Source of the DNA: Gemmatimonadota bacterium | GTDB lineage: Bacteria; Gemmatimonadota; Gemmatimonadetes; Gemmatimonadales; Gemmatimonadaceae | Assembly (NCBI GenBank): GCA_947461225.1 | Contig: CANHJV010000007.1 | Location: 1-49,474 of the forward strand | DNA length: 49,474 nucleotides | Direction of reading: 5' to 3' | Shown here: one piece after another, positions 42,581 to 49,474 of the stretch | Layout of the letters: each line of letters opens with the position of its first letter | How positions within the stretch are numbered: the stretch's first letter is position 1 | Translations under genes and position numbers: made by a program | The notes under the pieces: generated by a model | The model's database searches: none | What the model was told of the DNA's origin: nothing | What the model saw: the letters and a program-made list of their open reading frames with translations, nothing else

Positions 42581-44669
42581 GCTTCCCTCCGGCACGCCGC
42601 ATCGGGGCACTCCCCGGCGGTCGCTTCGGTGCGGCCGTGTTGCCGCGCGCCTGTTCCGGCTTCTCGCCAAGCGCGGTGCGCACTTCGAACAGCTGATCAC
42701 GGAGTCGGGCCGCGGCCTCGAAGTCGAGCGCGATCGCGGCTTCGCGCATGGCCACCTCCAGTTCGCCAACGAGCGTCTGCAGATCCTCTCGCGAACGTGG
42801 CGCGCTCTCCGCGCCCAGTCGTTTCGTGGCCGGCGCGACATCTTCGTGCGGCGCGCGAGCGTCGGCCACCCGGGTGATCAACCGAACATCGTCGATACTC
42901 TTGAGTACGCCGTGCGGCGTAATCCCGTGCTTCTCATTGTGCTCGCGCTGAATCGTCCGACGACGATCCGTTTCGCCGATGGCACGCTGCATCGAACCGG
43001 TAATCCGATCGGCGTAGAGGATCGCCATCCCGTTCAAATGGCGCGCCGCGCGACCGATGGTCTGAATCAAAGATCGATCACTGCGCAAAAAGCCTTCCTG
43101 GTCGGCATCGAGGATCGCGACCAGCGACACCTCAGGCATGTCGAGCCCTTCGCGCAGCAGGTTGATCCCGATCAGGACATCGAACTCGCCGAGTCGCAAC
43201 CCACGCACGATTTCCATGCGCTCGATGGCGTCGATGTCCGAGTGCATGTATCGCACCCGCACCCCCATCTGCTGCAGATAATCGGTGAGATCCTCCGACA
43301 TGCGCTTGGTGAGGGTCGTGACCAGCACGCGCTCGCCCTTGCGTTCCCGCACGCGGATCTCGTGCAGGAGATCGTCCACCTGCCCCTTGACCGGGCGAAT
43401 CTCCAGGATTGGGTCGAGCAGCCCCGTGGGTCGGATGACCTGCTCCACGACCACGCCCTCCGACAGCTGCAACTCGAGTTCACCTGGCGTTGCCGACACA
43501 TTCACGAGTCGCGGCACCAACTGCATGAATTCGTCGAAGACGAGCGGTCGATTATCAAGCGCACTGGGGAGCCGAAAGCCGTAATCGACGAGCGTGAGCT
43601 TACGCGCGCGATCCCCGTTGTACATCCCCCGGATCTGCGGCAGCGAGACGTGTGACTCGTCGACGACCACGAGGTAATCATCGGGGAAGTAGTCCAGCAG
43701 ACACGCCGGACGCTCACCGGCCTGACGGCCGCTGATGTGCCGGGAATAGTTCTCGATACCGGCGCAGGTGCCGATCTCAGCCAGCATCTCGAGGTCAAAA
43801 TTCGTGCGCTGATCAAGCCGCTGCGCCTCAAGCAGTTTGCCCTGCATGCGCAAGTCGGCCAGGCGCTCCGCCAGCTCCTCACGAATCGCGATGCTCGCAC
43901 GTTCGATCGTGGGGCGATTCGTGATGAAGTGCTTCGCCGGATAGATCGCCATCCGTTCGAGCGTCGAGATCGTTTCGCCCGTGAGCGGGTCAATCTTCGA
44001 AATGCGCTCGATTTCGTCGCCCCAGAGTTCGAGTCGCACCGCCTGCTCTTCGTAGGCCGGATAGATCTCCACCGTATCGCCCCGTACGCGGAACGTCCCA
44101 CGGTCGAACGCGACATCGTTGCGCAGATACTGAATGCCGACCAGCGCACGCAGGATATCGTCACGCGCGATCTGCTGCCCACGCGAGACCGCGACCATTC
44201 GCTCGCGATACGACACCGGATCGCCGAGGCCGTAAATCGCGGAAACGGTCGACACGATGACGACGTCGTCGCGCTCCATCAGGGATGACGTCGCCCGCAG
44301 TCGCAGACGGTCGATATCCTCGTTGATGCTCGCGTCCTTTTCGATGAACGTATCGCTCGAGGGGACGTACGCTTCCGGCTGGTAATAGTCGTAGTACGAG
44401 ATGAAGTACTCGACGGCGTTCGTCGGGAAGAACGACTTGAGCTCACCGTACAACTGCGCGGCCAATGTCTTGTTGTGCGACAGCACGAGGGTCGGTCGTC
44501 CCCACCCCGCGATGACGTTGGCCATCGTCATCGTCTTTCCGGACCCCGTCACCCCAAGGAGCGTCTGAAAGCGGTCGCCGCGCACGAGCCCCTTGGATAA
44601 CTCGATGATCGCGCGCGGCTGATCCCCAGCCGGGGCGAAGGGACTTTGAAGTCGAAAAGGGGCTGCCAT
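42570..44669 (-). CDS. uvrB: UvrABC excision repair protein UvrB
   Basis: UvrB verifies damage loaded by UvrA and recruits UvrC. The 699-residue protein has Walker [14 protein letters not shown], the beta-hairpin region [18 protein letters not shown], and helicase motifs [58 protein letters not shown] and [12 protein letters not shown]-terminal UVR motif (about 640-675, [20 protein letters not shown]) is followed by a basic tail. The ATG at 44669 ([18 protein letters not shown]) suits the family; a TTG 16 codons upstream is less likely. Length is near E. coli UvrB (673). Confidence 0.97.
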   Translation of the reverse strand: MAAPFRLQSPFAPAGDQPRAIIELSKGLVRGDRFQTLLGVTGSGKTMTMANVIAGWGRPTLVLSHNKTLAAQLYGELKSFFPTNAVEYFISYYDYYQPEAYVPSSDTFIEKDASINEDIDRLRLRATSSLMERDDVVIVSTVSAIYGLGDPVSYRERMVAVSRGQQIARDDILRALVGIQYLRNDVAFDRGTFRVRGDTVEIYPAYEEQAVRLELWGDEIERISKIDPLTGETISTLERMAIYPAKHFITNRPTIERASIAIREELAERLADLRMQGKLLEAQRLDQRTNFDLEMLAEIGTCAGIENYSRHISGRQAGERPACLLDYFPDDYLVVVDESHVSLPQIRGMYNGDRARKLTLVDYGFRLPSALDNRPLVFDEFMQLVPRLVNVSATPGELELQLSEGVVVEQVIRPTGLLDPILEIRPVKGQVDDLLHEIRVRERKGERVLVTTLTKRMSEDLTDYLQQMGVRVRYMHSDIDAIERMEIVRGLRLGEFDVLIGINLLREGLDMPEVSLVAILDADQEGFLRSDRSLIQTIGRAARHLNGMAILYADRITGSMQRAIGETDRRRTIQREHNEKHGITPHGVLKSIDDVRLITRVADARAPHEDVAPATKRLGAESAPRSREDLQTLVGELEVAMREAAIALDFEAAARLRDQLFEVRTALGEKPEQARGNTAAPKRPPGSAPMRRAGGKRGR

Positions 44670-44738
44670 GACCGCAATATAGCGGCATCGGCTTTTCTTC
44701 GGGCGAGCAAAAATCAACCGCCCGGTCGAGCCGGCCGA

Positions 44739-46913
44739 CTACGCCTCGGTTGTAATCTTTTCGCGTCGGGACACGGCCGCGATGCCCTTAACGCGACGGG
44801 CCGCCTTCATGATGCGCTCCAGATGCGCGAGGTTCTCGACCTCGACCATTGCCGATCCCGTCACTCGACCATCGATCGTCTTGAGCTCAAGGCTCTTGAT
44901 GTCGGTGCCCGTCGCACTCACGGCCGCGGCGACATCGGCGTAGAGCCCGCGTCGGTCGTTACCCTCCATGGCGAGCCGAACGATGAACCGCTCTCCGGCC
45001 ATCTCGTGCCAATCGATGTCGAGGCGTCGTTCCGGCTCGTGCGCCAGCAACAGGAGGTTCGGACAATCCCCGCGGTGAATGCTCACGCCGCGTCCGCGGG
45101 TGACATAGCCAACCACCTGATCTCCCGGGACGGGCTGACAACACTGCGAATAGCGCACAAGCAGTCCGTCTGCGCCCTGAATCCGGATGCCTTTGCCCGT
45201 GCCCCGCACGCGATCGACGATGCGCTCGAGGGTGCTCTGCCTCTCAGCCGGTTCGGCCGTCTCAAGGTCGGGGTGCAGCGCCTTGAGCACCTGCATGACG
45301 TGCACGTCACCGGCGCCCACCGACGCGATCAGGTGCGTCGCATCCTTCAGCTTCAAGAGCTTGGCGATCGGCTGCAGTCCGCCGTCGTCGATCTTCGGCA
45401 GCCGTCGACGTCGCAGTTCACGCTCGATGATCTCGCGTCCCAGGCGCATCGCGGACGAGCGCTCTTCGAGCCGCAGCATCTGCCGGATCTTGTGACGGGC
45501 GCGGCCAGTGCGCACGTGGGACAGCCAGTCGCGACTCGGCTTCGCATTCGGATTGGTCAGAATCTCGACCGTCTCCGAATTCTTGAGTTCTCGTGACAGT
45601 GGCGCAATGCGGCCGTTCACCTTGGCACCAGCGCAATGCGCGCCAACCTGCGTGTGCACCGAAAACGCGAAGTCGAGCGGCGTCGCGCCCTTCGGCAGCT
45701 GGATCACGTCGCCGGTTGGCGTAAACACGAAGATCTCGTCCTGATACAGGTCGAGCTTCAGGAACTCGAGGAACTCGCCGGGTGTCTCCGCATCGAGCTG
45801 GAGTTCGAGCACCTGCCGAAACCAGGCCAACTGTCGATCCAGTTCGTCGGCGCTACGCGACGACTCCTTGTACAACCAGTGAGCCGCGATGCCAAAATCT
45901 GCCGTGCGATGCATATCACGCGTCCGGATCTGGATCTCGAACAGCTGACGCCCAGGACCAAACACCGTCGTATGCAGCGACTGATACCCATTGGACTTCG
46001 GTTGCGCGATGTAATCCTTGATGCGCTCCTGTACCGGTGTCCATCCATCGTGGATGACACCGAGTGCGTGGTAGCACTCAAGCACGTTCGGCACGATGAC
46101 ACGAATCGCGAGCAGGTCGTAGATGTCTTCGTACGGACGGTCGCGCTGCTGCATCTTCTTGTAAATCGACCACAGATGCTTCGGCCGTCCCGTGACCTCC
46201 ACGTCGGCAATACCGGCGTCCGAAAGCCGTTTCTGGAGCGGCTCGCGCATCTGCGCAATCAGCTGCTCGCGTTCCGTGCGCTTCGCCGCCACGAGTTTGG
46301 CAAGCGTCTTGTACGCATCGGGTTCGAGGTGCTTGAACGCCAGATCCTCGAGCTCCCACCGCACTTTCGCCATACCGAAGCGGTGGGCCAGCGGCGCGTA
46401 GAGATCCCGCGTTTCCTGGGCAACGCGTCGCCGCTTCTCCGGTGCGAGATAGTCGAGGGTCCGCATGTTGTGCAGCCGATCGGCCAGCTTGATCAGGATG
46501 ACGCGGGCATCCTTGGCAATCGACAACAGCAGCTTGCGATAGTTCTCAACCTGTCGCTCCTCGCGGGACGAGAGCGGCAGGTTGGCGATCTTCGTGAGAC
46601 CATCGACGATCTGCGCAATCTCGGATCCGAACTCGCGCGCGACGTCCTCGACCGTGATGTCCGTGTCCTCGACGATGTCGTGCAGCAATCCGCTGGCCAC
46701 CGTCGTGGTATCGAGCTGCAAGTCCGCCAGAATTCGCGCGACCTCGACGCAGTGCGAGACGTACGGTTCGCCGGAATGACGCACCTGCCCCGCGTGCGCG
46801 ACGTCAGAAAACTTGTAGGCGCGCACGAGCAATTCGTGGTCGAGCCGATCATAGGAGATCTCGGCGCTCGGCCCGAATCCAGGAATCATCTCGTGCAGCG
46901 CGATCGTTGTCAC
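44739..46913 (-). CDS. Bifunctional (p)ppGpp synthase/hydrolase (Rel/SpoT)
   Basis: Makes and degrades (p)ppGpp in the stringent response. The 724-residue protein carries an HD hydrolase domain (about 30-200) with VRHSGEPYVSH, GLLHDIVEDTD and KLADRLHNMRTL, so hydrolysis residues are intact. The synthetase domain (about 235-350) has GRPKHLWSIYKKM, YDLLAIRVIV, the RIKD version of the RxKD motif of bifunctional enzymes, SNGYQSLHT and EIQIRTRDMH. A TGS domain follows (about 390-450, IFVFTPTGDVIQLPKGATPLDF), then a helical/zinc-finger part with QCCQPVPGD and a C-terminal ACT domain. It starts at GTG 46913 overlapping the radC TGA (GTGA). Confidence 0.95.
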   Translation of the reverse strand: MTTIALHEMIPGFGPSAEISYDRLDHELLVRAYKFSDVAHAGQVRHSGEPYVSHCVEVARILADLQLDTTTVASGLLHDIVEDTDITVEDVAREFGSEIAQIVDGLTKIANLPLSSREERQVENYRKLLLSIAKDARVILIKLADRLHNMRTLDYLAPEKRRRVAQETRDLYAPLAHRFGMAKVRWELEDLAFKHLEPDAYKTLAKLVAAKRTEREQLIAQMREPLQKRLSDAGIADVEVTGRPKHLWSIYKKMQQRDRPYEDIYDLLAIRVIVPNVLECYHALGVIHDGWTPVQERIKDYIAQPKSNGYQSLHTTVFGPGRQLFEIQIRTRDMHRTADFGIAAHWLYKESSRSADELDRQLAWFRQVLELQLDAETPGEFLEFLKLDLYQDEIFVFTPTGDVIQLPKGATPLDFAFSVHTQVGAHCAGAKVNGRIAPLSRELKNSETVEILTNPNAKPSRDWLSHVRTGRARHKIRQMLRLEERSSAMRLGREIIERELRRRRLPKIDDGGLQPIAKLLKLKDATHLIASVGAGDVHVMQVLKALHPDLETAEPAERQSTLERIVDRVRGTGKGIRIQGADGLLVRYSQCCQPVPGDQVVGYVTRGRGVSIHRGDCPNLLLLAHEPERRLDIDWHEMAGERFIVRLAMEGNDRRGLYADVAAAVSATGTDIKSLELKTIDGRVTGSAMVEVENLAHLERIMKAARRVKGIAAVSRREKITTEA

Positions 46914-47623
46914 AGCAGACCTGCCTCCGCAAAGCTCACATAACGTCCACGGCCCACGATGATGTGGTCGTGCACCGGGATGTCCAGCAAGCGCCCGGCC
47001 GCCACCAACTGTTCCGTTACCGCCCGGTCTTCCGCCGACGGCGTCGGGTCCCCGCTCGGATGATTGTGCACCAGAATCACCGCAGCCGCCCGCTCAGCGA
47101 TCGCCTCCCGGAACACCTCCCGCGGATGCACCAGCGACGAGTTCAACAATCCCCGCGTGATCAGCACGTCGCGTTCGAGACGATGCTGCGCGTCGAGGAT
47201 CGCGACATGGAACTCCTCCACCGGTGCATCCTGCAACCGAGGCGCGAAGACCGCCGCCACGTCGCGGGGCCCACGGAGCGGCACCCCGGCCTCGCGCGCC
47301 TCGCCCGCCATGCGCCGGCCGAGCTCGAGCGCGGCATGAACGGCCGTGGCCCGTGCTCGTCCCACCCCACGTATGCGCGTCAGCGCCGCTAGCGGCATTG
47401 ATCCAAGTCGCCCGAGGGAACCACCAGCCTGTTCGAGCACGAGCTGCGCGCAGGCCAGCGCCGACGCTCCCTTTCCTCCGGAGCCGATCACCGTCGCGAT
47501 CAGCTCGGTGGTGCTCAGCGCTTGCGCACCAAGACTCCGTAGCCGTTCACGAGGCCGATCGACATTCGGCATCTCTTTGATCTTAAGGGCAGCAGCGGGA
47601 GACTGGCTAGTCGGGACCGTCAC
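46910..47623 (-). CDS. radC: RadC family JAB-domain protein
   Basis: A protein with a JAMM metalloprotease-like domain whose cellular role is unclear; the old DNA-repair assignment has been withdrawn in E. coli. The GTG at 47623 is chosen because GGAG stands 7 bases upstream, giving 237 residues; an ATG at 47650 is also in frame. It shows IKEMPNVDRPRERLRSLGAQALS, typical of the RadC start, a helix-hairpin-helix-like region TRIRGVGRARATAVHAALEL, and the JAMM core VHNHPSGDPTPSAED with the two His, the Ser and the Asp. Its TGA overlaps the Rel GTG. Hairpins at 47643-47671 lie in its leader. Confidence 0.93.
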   Translation of the reverse strand: MTVPTSQSPAAALKIKEMPNVDRPRERLRSLGAQALSTTELIATVIGSGGKGASALACAQLVLEQAGGSLGRLGSMPLAALTRIRGVGRARATAVHAALELGRRMAGEAREAGVPLRGPRDVAAVFAPRLQDAPVEEFHVAILDAQHRLERDVLITRGLLNSSLVHPREVFREAIAERAAAVILVHNHPSGDPTPSAEDRAVTEQLVAAGRLLDIPVHDHIIVGRGRYVSFAEAGLL

Positions 47624-47642
47624 GGATTCACTCCAAGAGAGA

Positions 47643-47671
47643 GGGGACATTCGTCCCCACAGGATGTGGGG
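47643..47671. promoter_or_regulatory. Two overlapping, mutually exclusive hairpins between radC and the decarboxylase gene
   Basis: GGGGAC (47643-47648) pairs with GTCCCC (47653-47658). CCCCAC (47655-47660) can instead pair with GTGGGG (47666-47671). The shared CCCC means only one can form. Flanking GAGAG/CTCTC further encloses the structure. The block lies in the 100-base divergent gap, inside the radC leader. It could be a switch, a weak attenuator or an operator. Confidence 0.45.
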
Positions 47672-47723
47672 TCCTCTCTCGGGCGACGGTACCGCCGCAT
47701 TGCGAGCAGGCCCATTTTACCGA

Positions 47724-49259
47724 ATGACCGCTTCCGCGACTGACCCGACGATCCCGCCGAACGATGGTACCGAAACTTTCGACCCGGCCTCTAACGACGA
47801 GTGGGCGTCGCTGAGGGAATTAGGACATCGGATGCTCGACGATATGCTCGATCTCCAGTCCTCGTTAGCGCATCGGCCGACCTGGCAGGAAATCCCCGCC
47901 GTGAAACGAGCACTGTTCGACGAACCGGTACCGATGGAAGGCATCGGCCCGGACGCCGTCTACGCGCGTTTCCGCAGCCACATCCTGCCCTACGGCAACG
48001 GGAATTGGCATCCGCGCTTCTTTGGCTGGGTGCAGGGTCAGGGCACCCCCTTGGCGATGCTCGCCGAGATGCTCGCGGCGGGCATGAACCCCCATCTGGC
48101 CGGCTTCAACCAGGCGCCACCGTTGGTGGAACGCCAAGTGGTTGGTTGGTTGGCCACACTGATGGGCATTCCTGGGGCCGGCGGGCTCCTGGTGACCGGT
48201 GGAACGGCGGCGAACACGCACGCCTTGGGAGTGGCCAGATTCGCCGCCGTTCGCTCGCGTGGAGGGAATGTGCGCGACAACGGGCTGCAGCATTGGCCAG
48301 ACGGTCCGACAACCAAACCGTTGGTCTTTTACGGCTCGGTGGAAACGCACGGGTGGGCGCGCAAAGCGGCAGAATGGCTTGGGCTTGGCGATCGGGCCTT
48401 CCGACGCGCACCGGTCAACGCTGACTATCAGATGGATCTCGCGGCGCTTCGACGTATGCTCGAGCATGATCGGGCGCACGGGCTTGATCCGTTCTGCGTG
48501 ATGGGGACGGCGGGCACGGTGAATACCGGTGCGACCGACGATCTTCGCGCGATTGCCGAGCTCTGCCGCGACGAATCCCTCTGGTTTCACGTTGACGGCG
48601 CGTTCGGTGCCTTGGCGGCGCTTGCGCCGTCCGTGCGCGCTCAAGTGGCCGGACTTGAGCAGGCAGACTCGATCGCGTTCGACCTGCACAAGTGGGGGGC
48701 GATGCCGTTCGAATGCGCGTGCGTGCTGGTGCGTGACGAGACGGTCAATCACGAAACCTTCCGTGCGACGGCAACCTACCTCGCCGAAACCCGCCGCGGC
48801 GTCAGCGCGGGTGGCGTGTATTTCGCCGATCGCGGGCTCGACCTGACGCGCGGATTCAAGGCGCTCAAGGTGTGGATGCAGCTGCAAGCGGATGGCGTGG
48901 CCAAGCTCGGTCGCATCATCGAACAGAACGTGCGCCAAGCGCACCAGTTCGCCGAGGCCGTGACGGCGCACCCCTCACTCGAACTCCTCGCACCGGCGCC
49001 GCTCAACATTGTATGCTTTCGCTACCACGCGCCCGCGCTCGACGAGGCCGGGCTGAATGTCCTGAACGAGGAGCTGCTCCTGCGGTTGCAGGAACGTGGT
49101 ATCGCGGTCCCGTCGAGTACGCGCATTGGTGGACGGCTCGCGCTCCGTCTGGCGCACGTGAATCACCGTACCACCGACGAGGACATGGCGCTGGTGCTCT
49201 CGGCCGTGGTCGAGATCGGCGACGAGTTGGTCGCGGAGCAGCGCGACGCGCGCTCCTAA
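47724..49259 (+). CDS. PLP-dependent group II amino-acid decarboxylase
   Basis: A fold-type I decarboxylase of an unknown amino acid, perhaps an aromatic one or glutamate. The 511-residue protein starts at ATG 47724 (MTASATDPTIPPNDG) without a clear ribosome binding site; the frame stays open upstream, but that part lies opposite radC. Seen are HPRFFGWVQGQGTPLAMLAE, the cofactor-phosphate block TGGTAANTHAL, the ring-stacking histidine in YGSVETHGWARKA, the Asp in WFHVDGAFGALAAL and the Schiff-base lysine in FDLHKWGAMPFE. No signal peptide is seen. It diverges from radC and runs head-on into an rRNA operon end. The substrate cannot be decided from sequence. Confidence 0.9.
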   Translation: MTASATDPTIPPNDGTETFDPASNDEWASLRELGHRMLDDMLDLQSSLAHRPTWQEIPAVKRALFDEPVPMEGIGPDAVYARFRSHILPYGNGNWHPRFFGWVQGQGTPLAMLAEMLAAGMNPHLAGFNQAPPLVERQVVGWLATLMGIPGAGGLLVTGGTAANTHALGVARFAAVRSRGGNVRDNGLQHWPDGPTTKPLVFYGSVETHGWARKAAEWLGLGDRAFRRAPVNADYQMDLAALRRMLEHDRAHGLDPFCVMGTAGTVNTGATDDLRAIAELCRDESLWFHVDGAFGALAALAPSVRAQVAGLEQADSIAFDLHKWGAMPFECACVLVRDETVNHETFRATATYLAETRRGVSAGGVYFADRGLDLTRGFKALKVWMQLQADGVAKLGRIIEQNVRQAHQFAEAVTAHPSLELLAPAPLNIVCFRYHAPALDEAGLNVLNEELLLRLQERGIAVPSSTRIGGRLALRLAHVNHRTTDEDMALVLSAVVEIGDELVAEQRDARS

Positions 49260-49365
49260 CCGTGGGGCTCTCCGGCCTACCGCGGACGTTGCGGCGCGAG
49301 CGTTCCGCGGATGCCGCGTTCGCGAGCGGCGTGTGGTGTGCCCGACAGTGGGGTAGTGATACACA

Positions 49366-49411
49366 GAAGCCCCCGCCACCGGAATCCGTAAGGATCGGTG
49401 ACGGGGGCTTC
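49366..49411 (-). terminator. Terminator of the rRNA operon
   Basis: GAAGCCCCCG (49366-49375) pairs perfectly with CGGGGGCTTC (49402-49411). Four more pairs (CACC/GGTG) follow after one mismatch. On the minus strand the hairpin lies 5 bases past the 3' end of the 5S gene and is followed by TGTGTATC, a modest T-rich tail. It may also stop decarboxylase transcription from the other side. The stretch 49260-49365 holds no other feature I can see. Confidence 0.75.
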
Positions 49412-49416
49412 GAAAG

Positions 49417-49474
49417 GTGCCGGCATCGGCCTACTCTCCCGCGGTCTCTCGACCGGAGTACCATCGGCGCTGCT
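49417..49474 (-). rRNA. rrf: 5S ribosomal RNA, 3' part (cut by window edge)
   Basis: On the minus strand, reading in from the right edge, the sequence AGCAGCGCCGATGGTACTCC, then GGTCGAGAGACC, then GCGGGAGAGTAGG, matches the 3' half of bacterial 5S rRNA. It includes the conserved GCCGATGGTA and GAGAGTAGG blocks and a terminal helix strand ending near GCCGGCAC. The 5' half and the rest of the rRNA operon lie outside the window. The 3' end is placed near 49417 by comparison with the E. coli molecule; it could be off by a few bases. Confidence 0.9.

Noticed and set aside
47346-47723. N-terminal extension of the decarboxylase across radC
   Set aside because: It is antisense to radC and has no decarboxylase similarity; the family part starts after 47724.
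49260-49365. tRNA gene near the 5S gene
   Set aside because: No cloverleaf, T-loop GGTTCGAATCC-type block or CCA end is visible on either strand.

Overview
The window is a gene-dense, GC-rich bacterial chromosome segment with 40 protein genes (one cut by the left edge) and the 3' end of a 5S rRNA gene cut by the right edge. The cell is a diderm with an LPS-type outer membrane: it carries lptD, a complete tolQ-tolR-tolA-like-tolB-pal-cpoB set and a TonB-dependent receptor. The overall style (GC-rich, many GTG starts, Tol-Pal/LptD beside two Ala/Pro/Asp-rich TPR proteins) fits Gemmatimonadota, probably a Gemmatimonas relative. That placement is inference from protein flavour, not from a search. 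I see no phage, transposase, integrase or CRISPR.

Layout. All but two genes (the ppiD-like gene and the PLP decarboxylase) lie on the minus strand, so transcription runs right to left. From the left edge: recA (partial), yraN, a glycerophosphodiester phosphodiesterase, then a large TonB-dependent receptor with a clear terminator (about 1-5.1 kb). Next is a long run transcribed from 15.2 kb down to 5.2 kb: TPR protein, aroQ, Xaa-Pro peptidase, accB, a PilT/PilU-type ATPase, accC, comB-like phosphatase, ftsK. The plus-strand PpiD-like foldase (15.5-17.3 kb) meets tatA head-on across a perfect bidirectional terminator. Behind tatA stand a small membrane protein, a polyprenyl diphosphate synthase and a second large TPR protein.

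From 36.7 kb down to 21.8 kb runs a remarkable string: sugar-nucleotide epimerase, tolQ, tolR, tolA/tonB-like, tolB, pal, cpoB, tatC, lptD, hutH, hutU, a radical SAM/SPASM-like protein, hutI. Many neighbours overlap at GTGA or ATGA, so most of this is probably translationally coupled. Upstream are a LysM protein, ssb, rimI, tsaB, an HD-GYP protein, tsaE, uvrB, a bifunctional (p)ppGpp synthase/hydrolase and radC. A plus-strand PLP decarboxylase then faces the end of an rRNA operon.

How it fits together. Envelope building and energy coupling (Tol-Pal, LptD, Tat, LysM, PpiD, TonB receptor) is mixed with housekeeping (t6A tRNA modification, DNA repair, stringent response, fatty-acid carboxylase, FtsK) and one catabolic pathway, histidine to formiminoglutamate. 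The most unusual arrangement is the radical SAM gene coupled at both ends inside the hut genes, directly downstream of lptD. No single strongly novel system is evident; the candidates are listed as findings.
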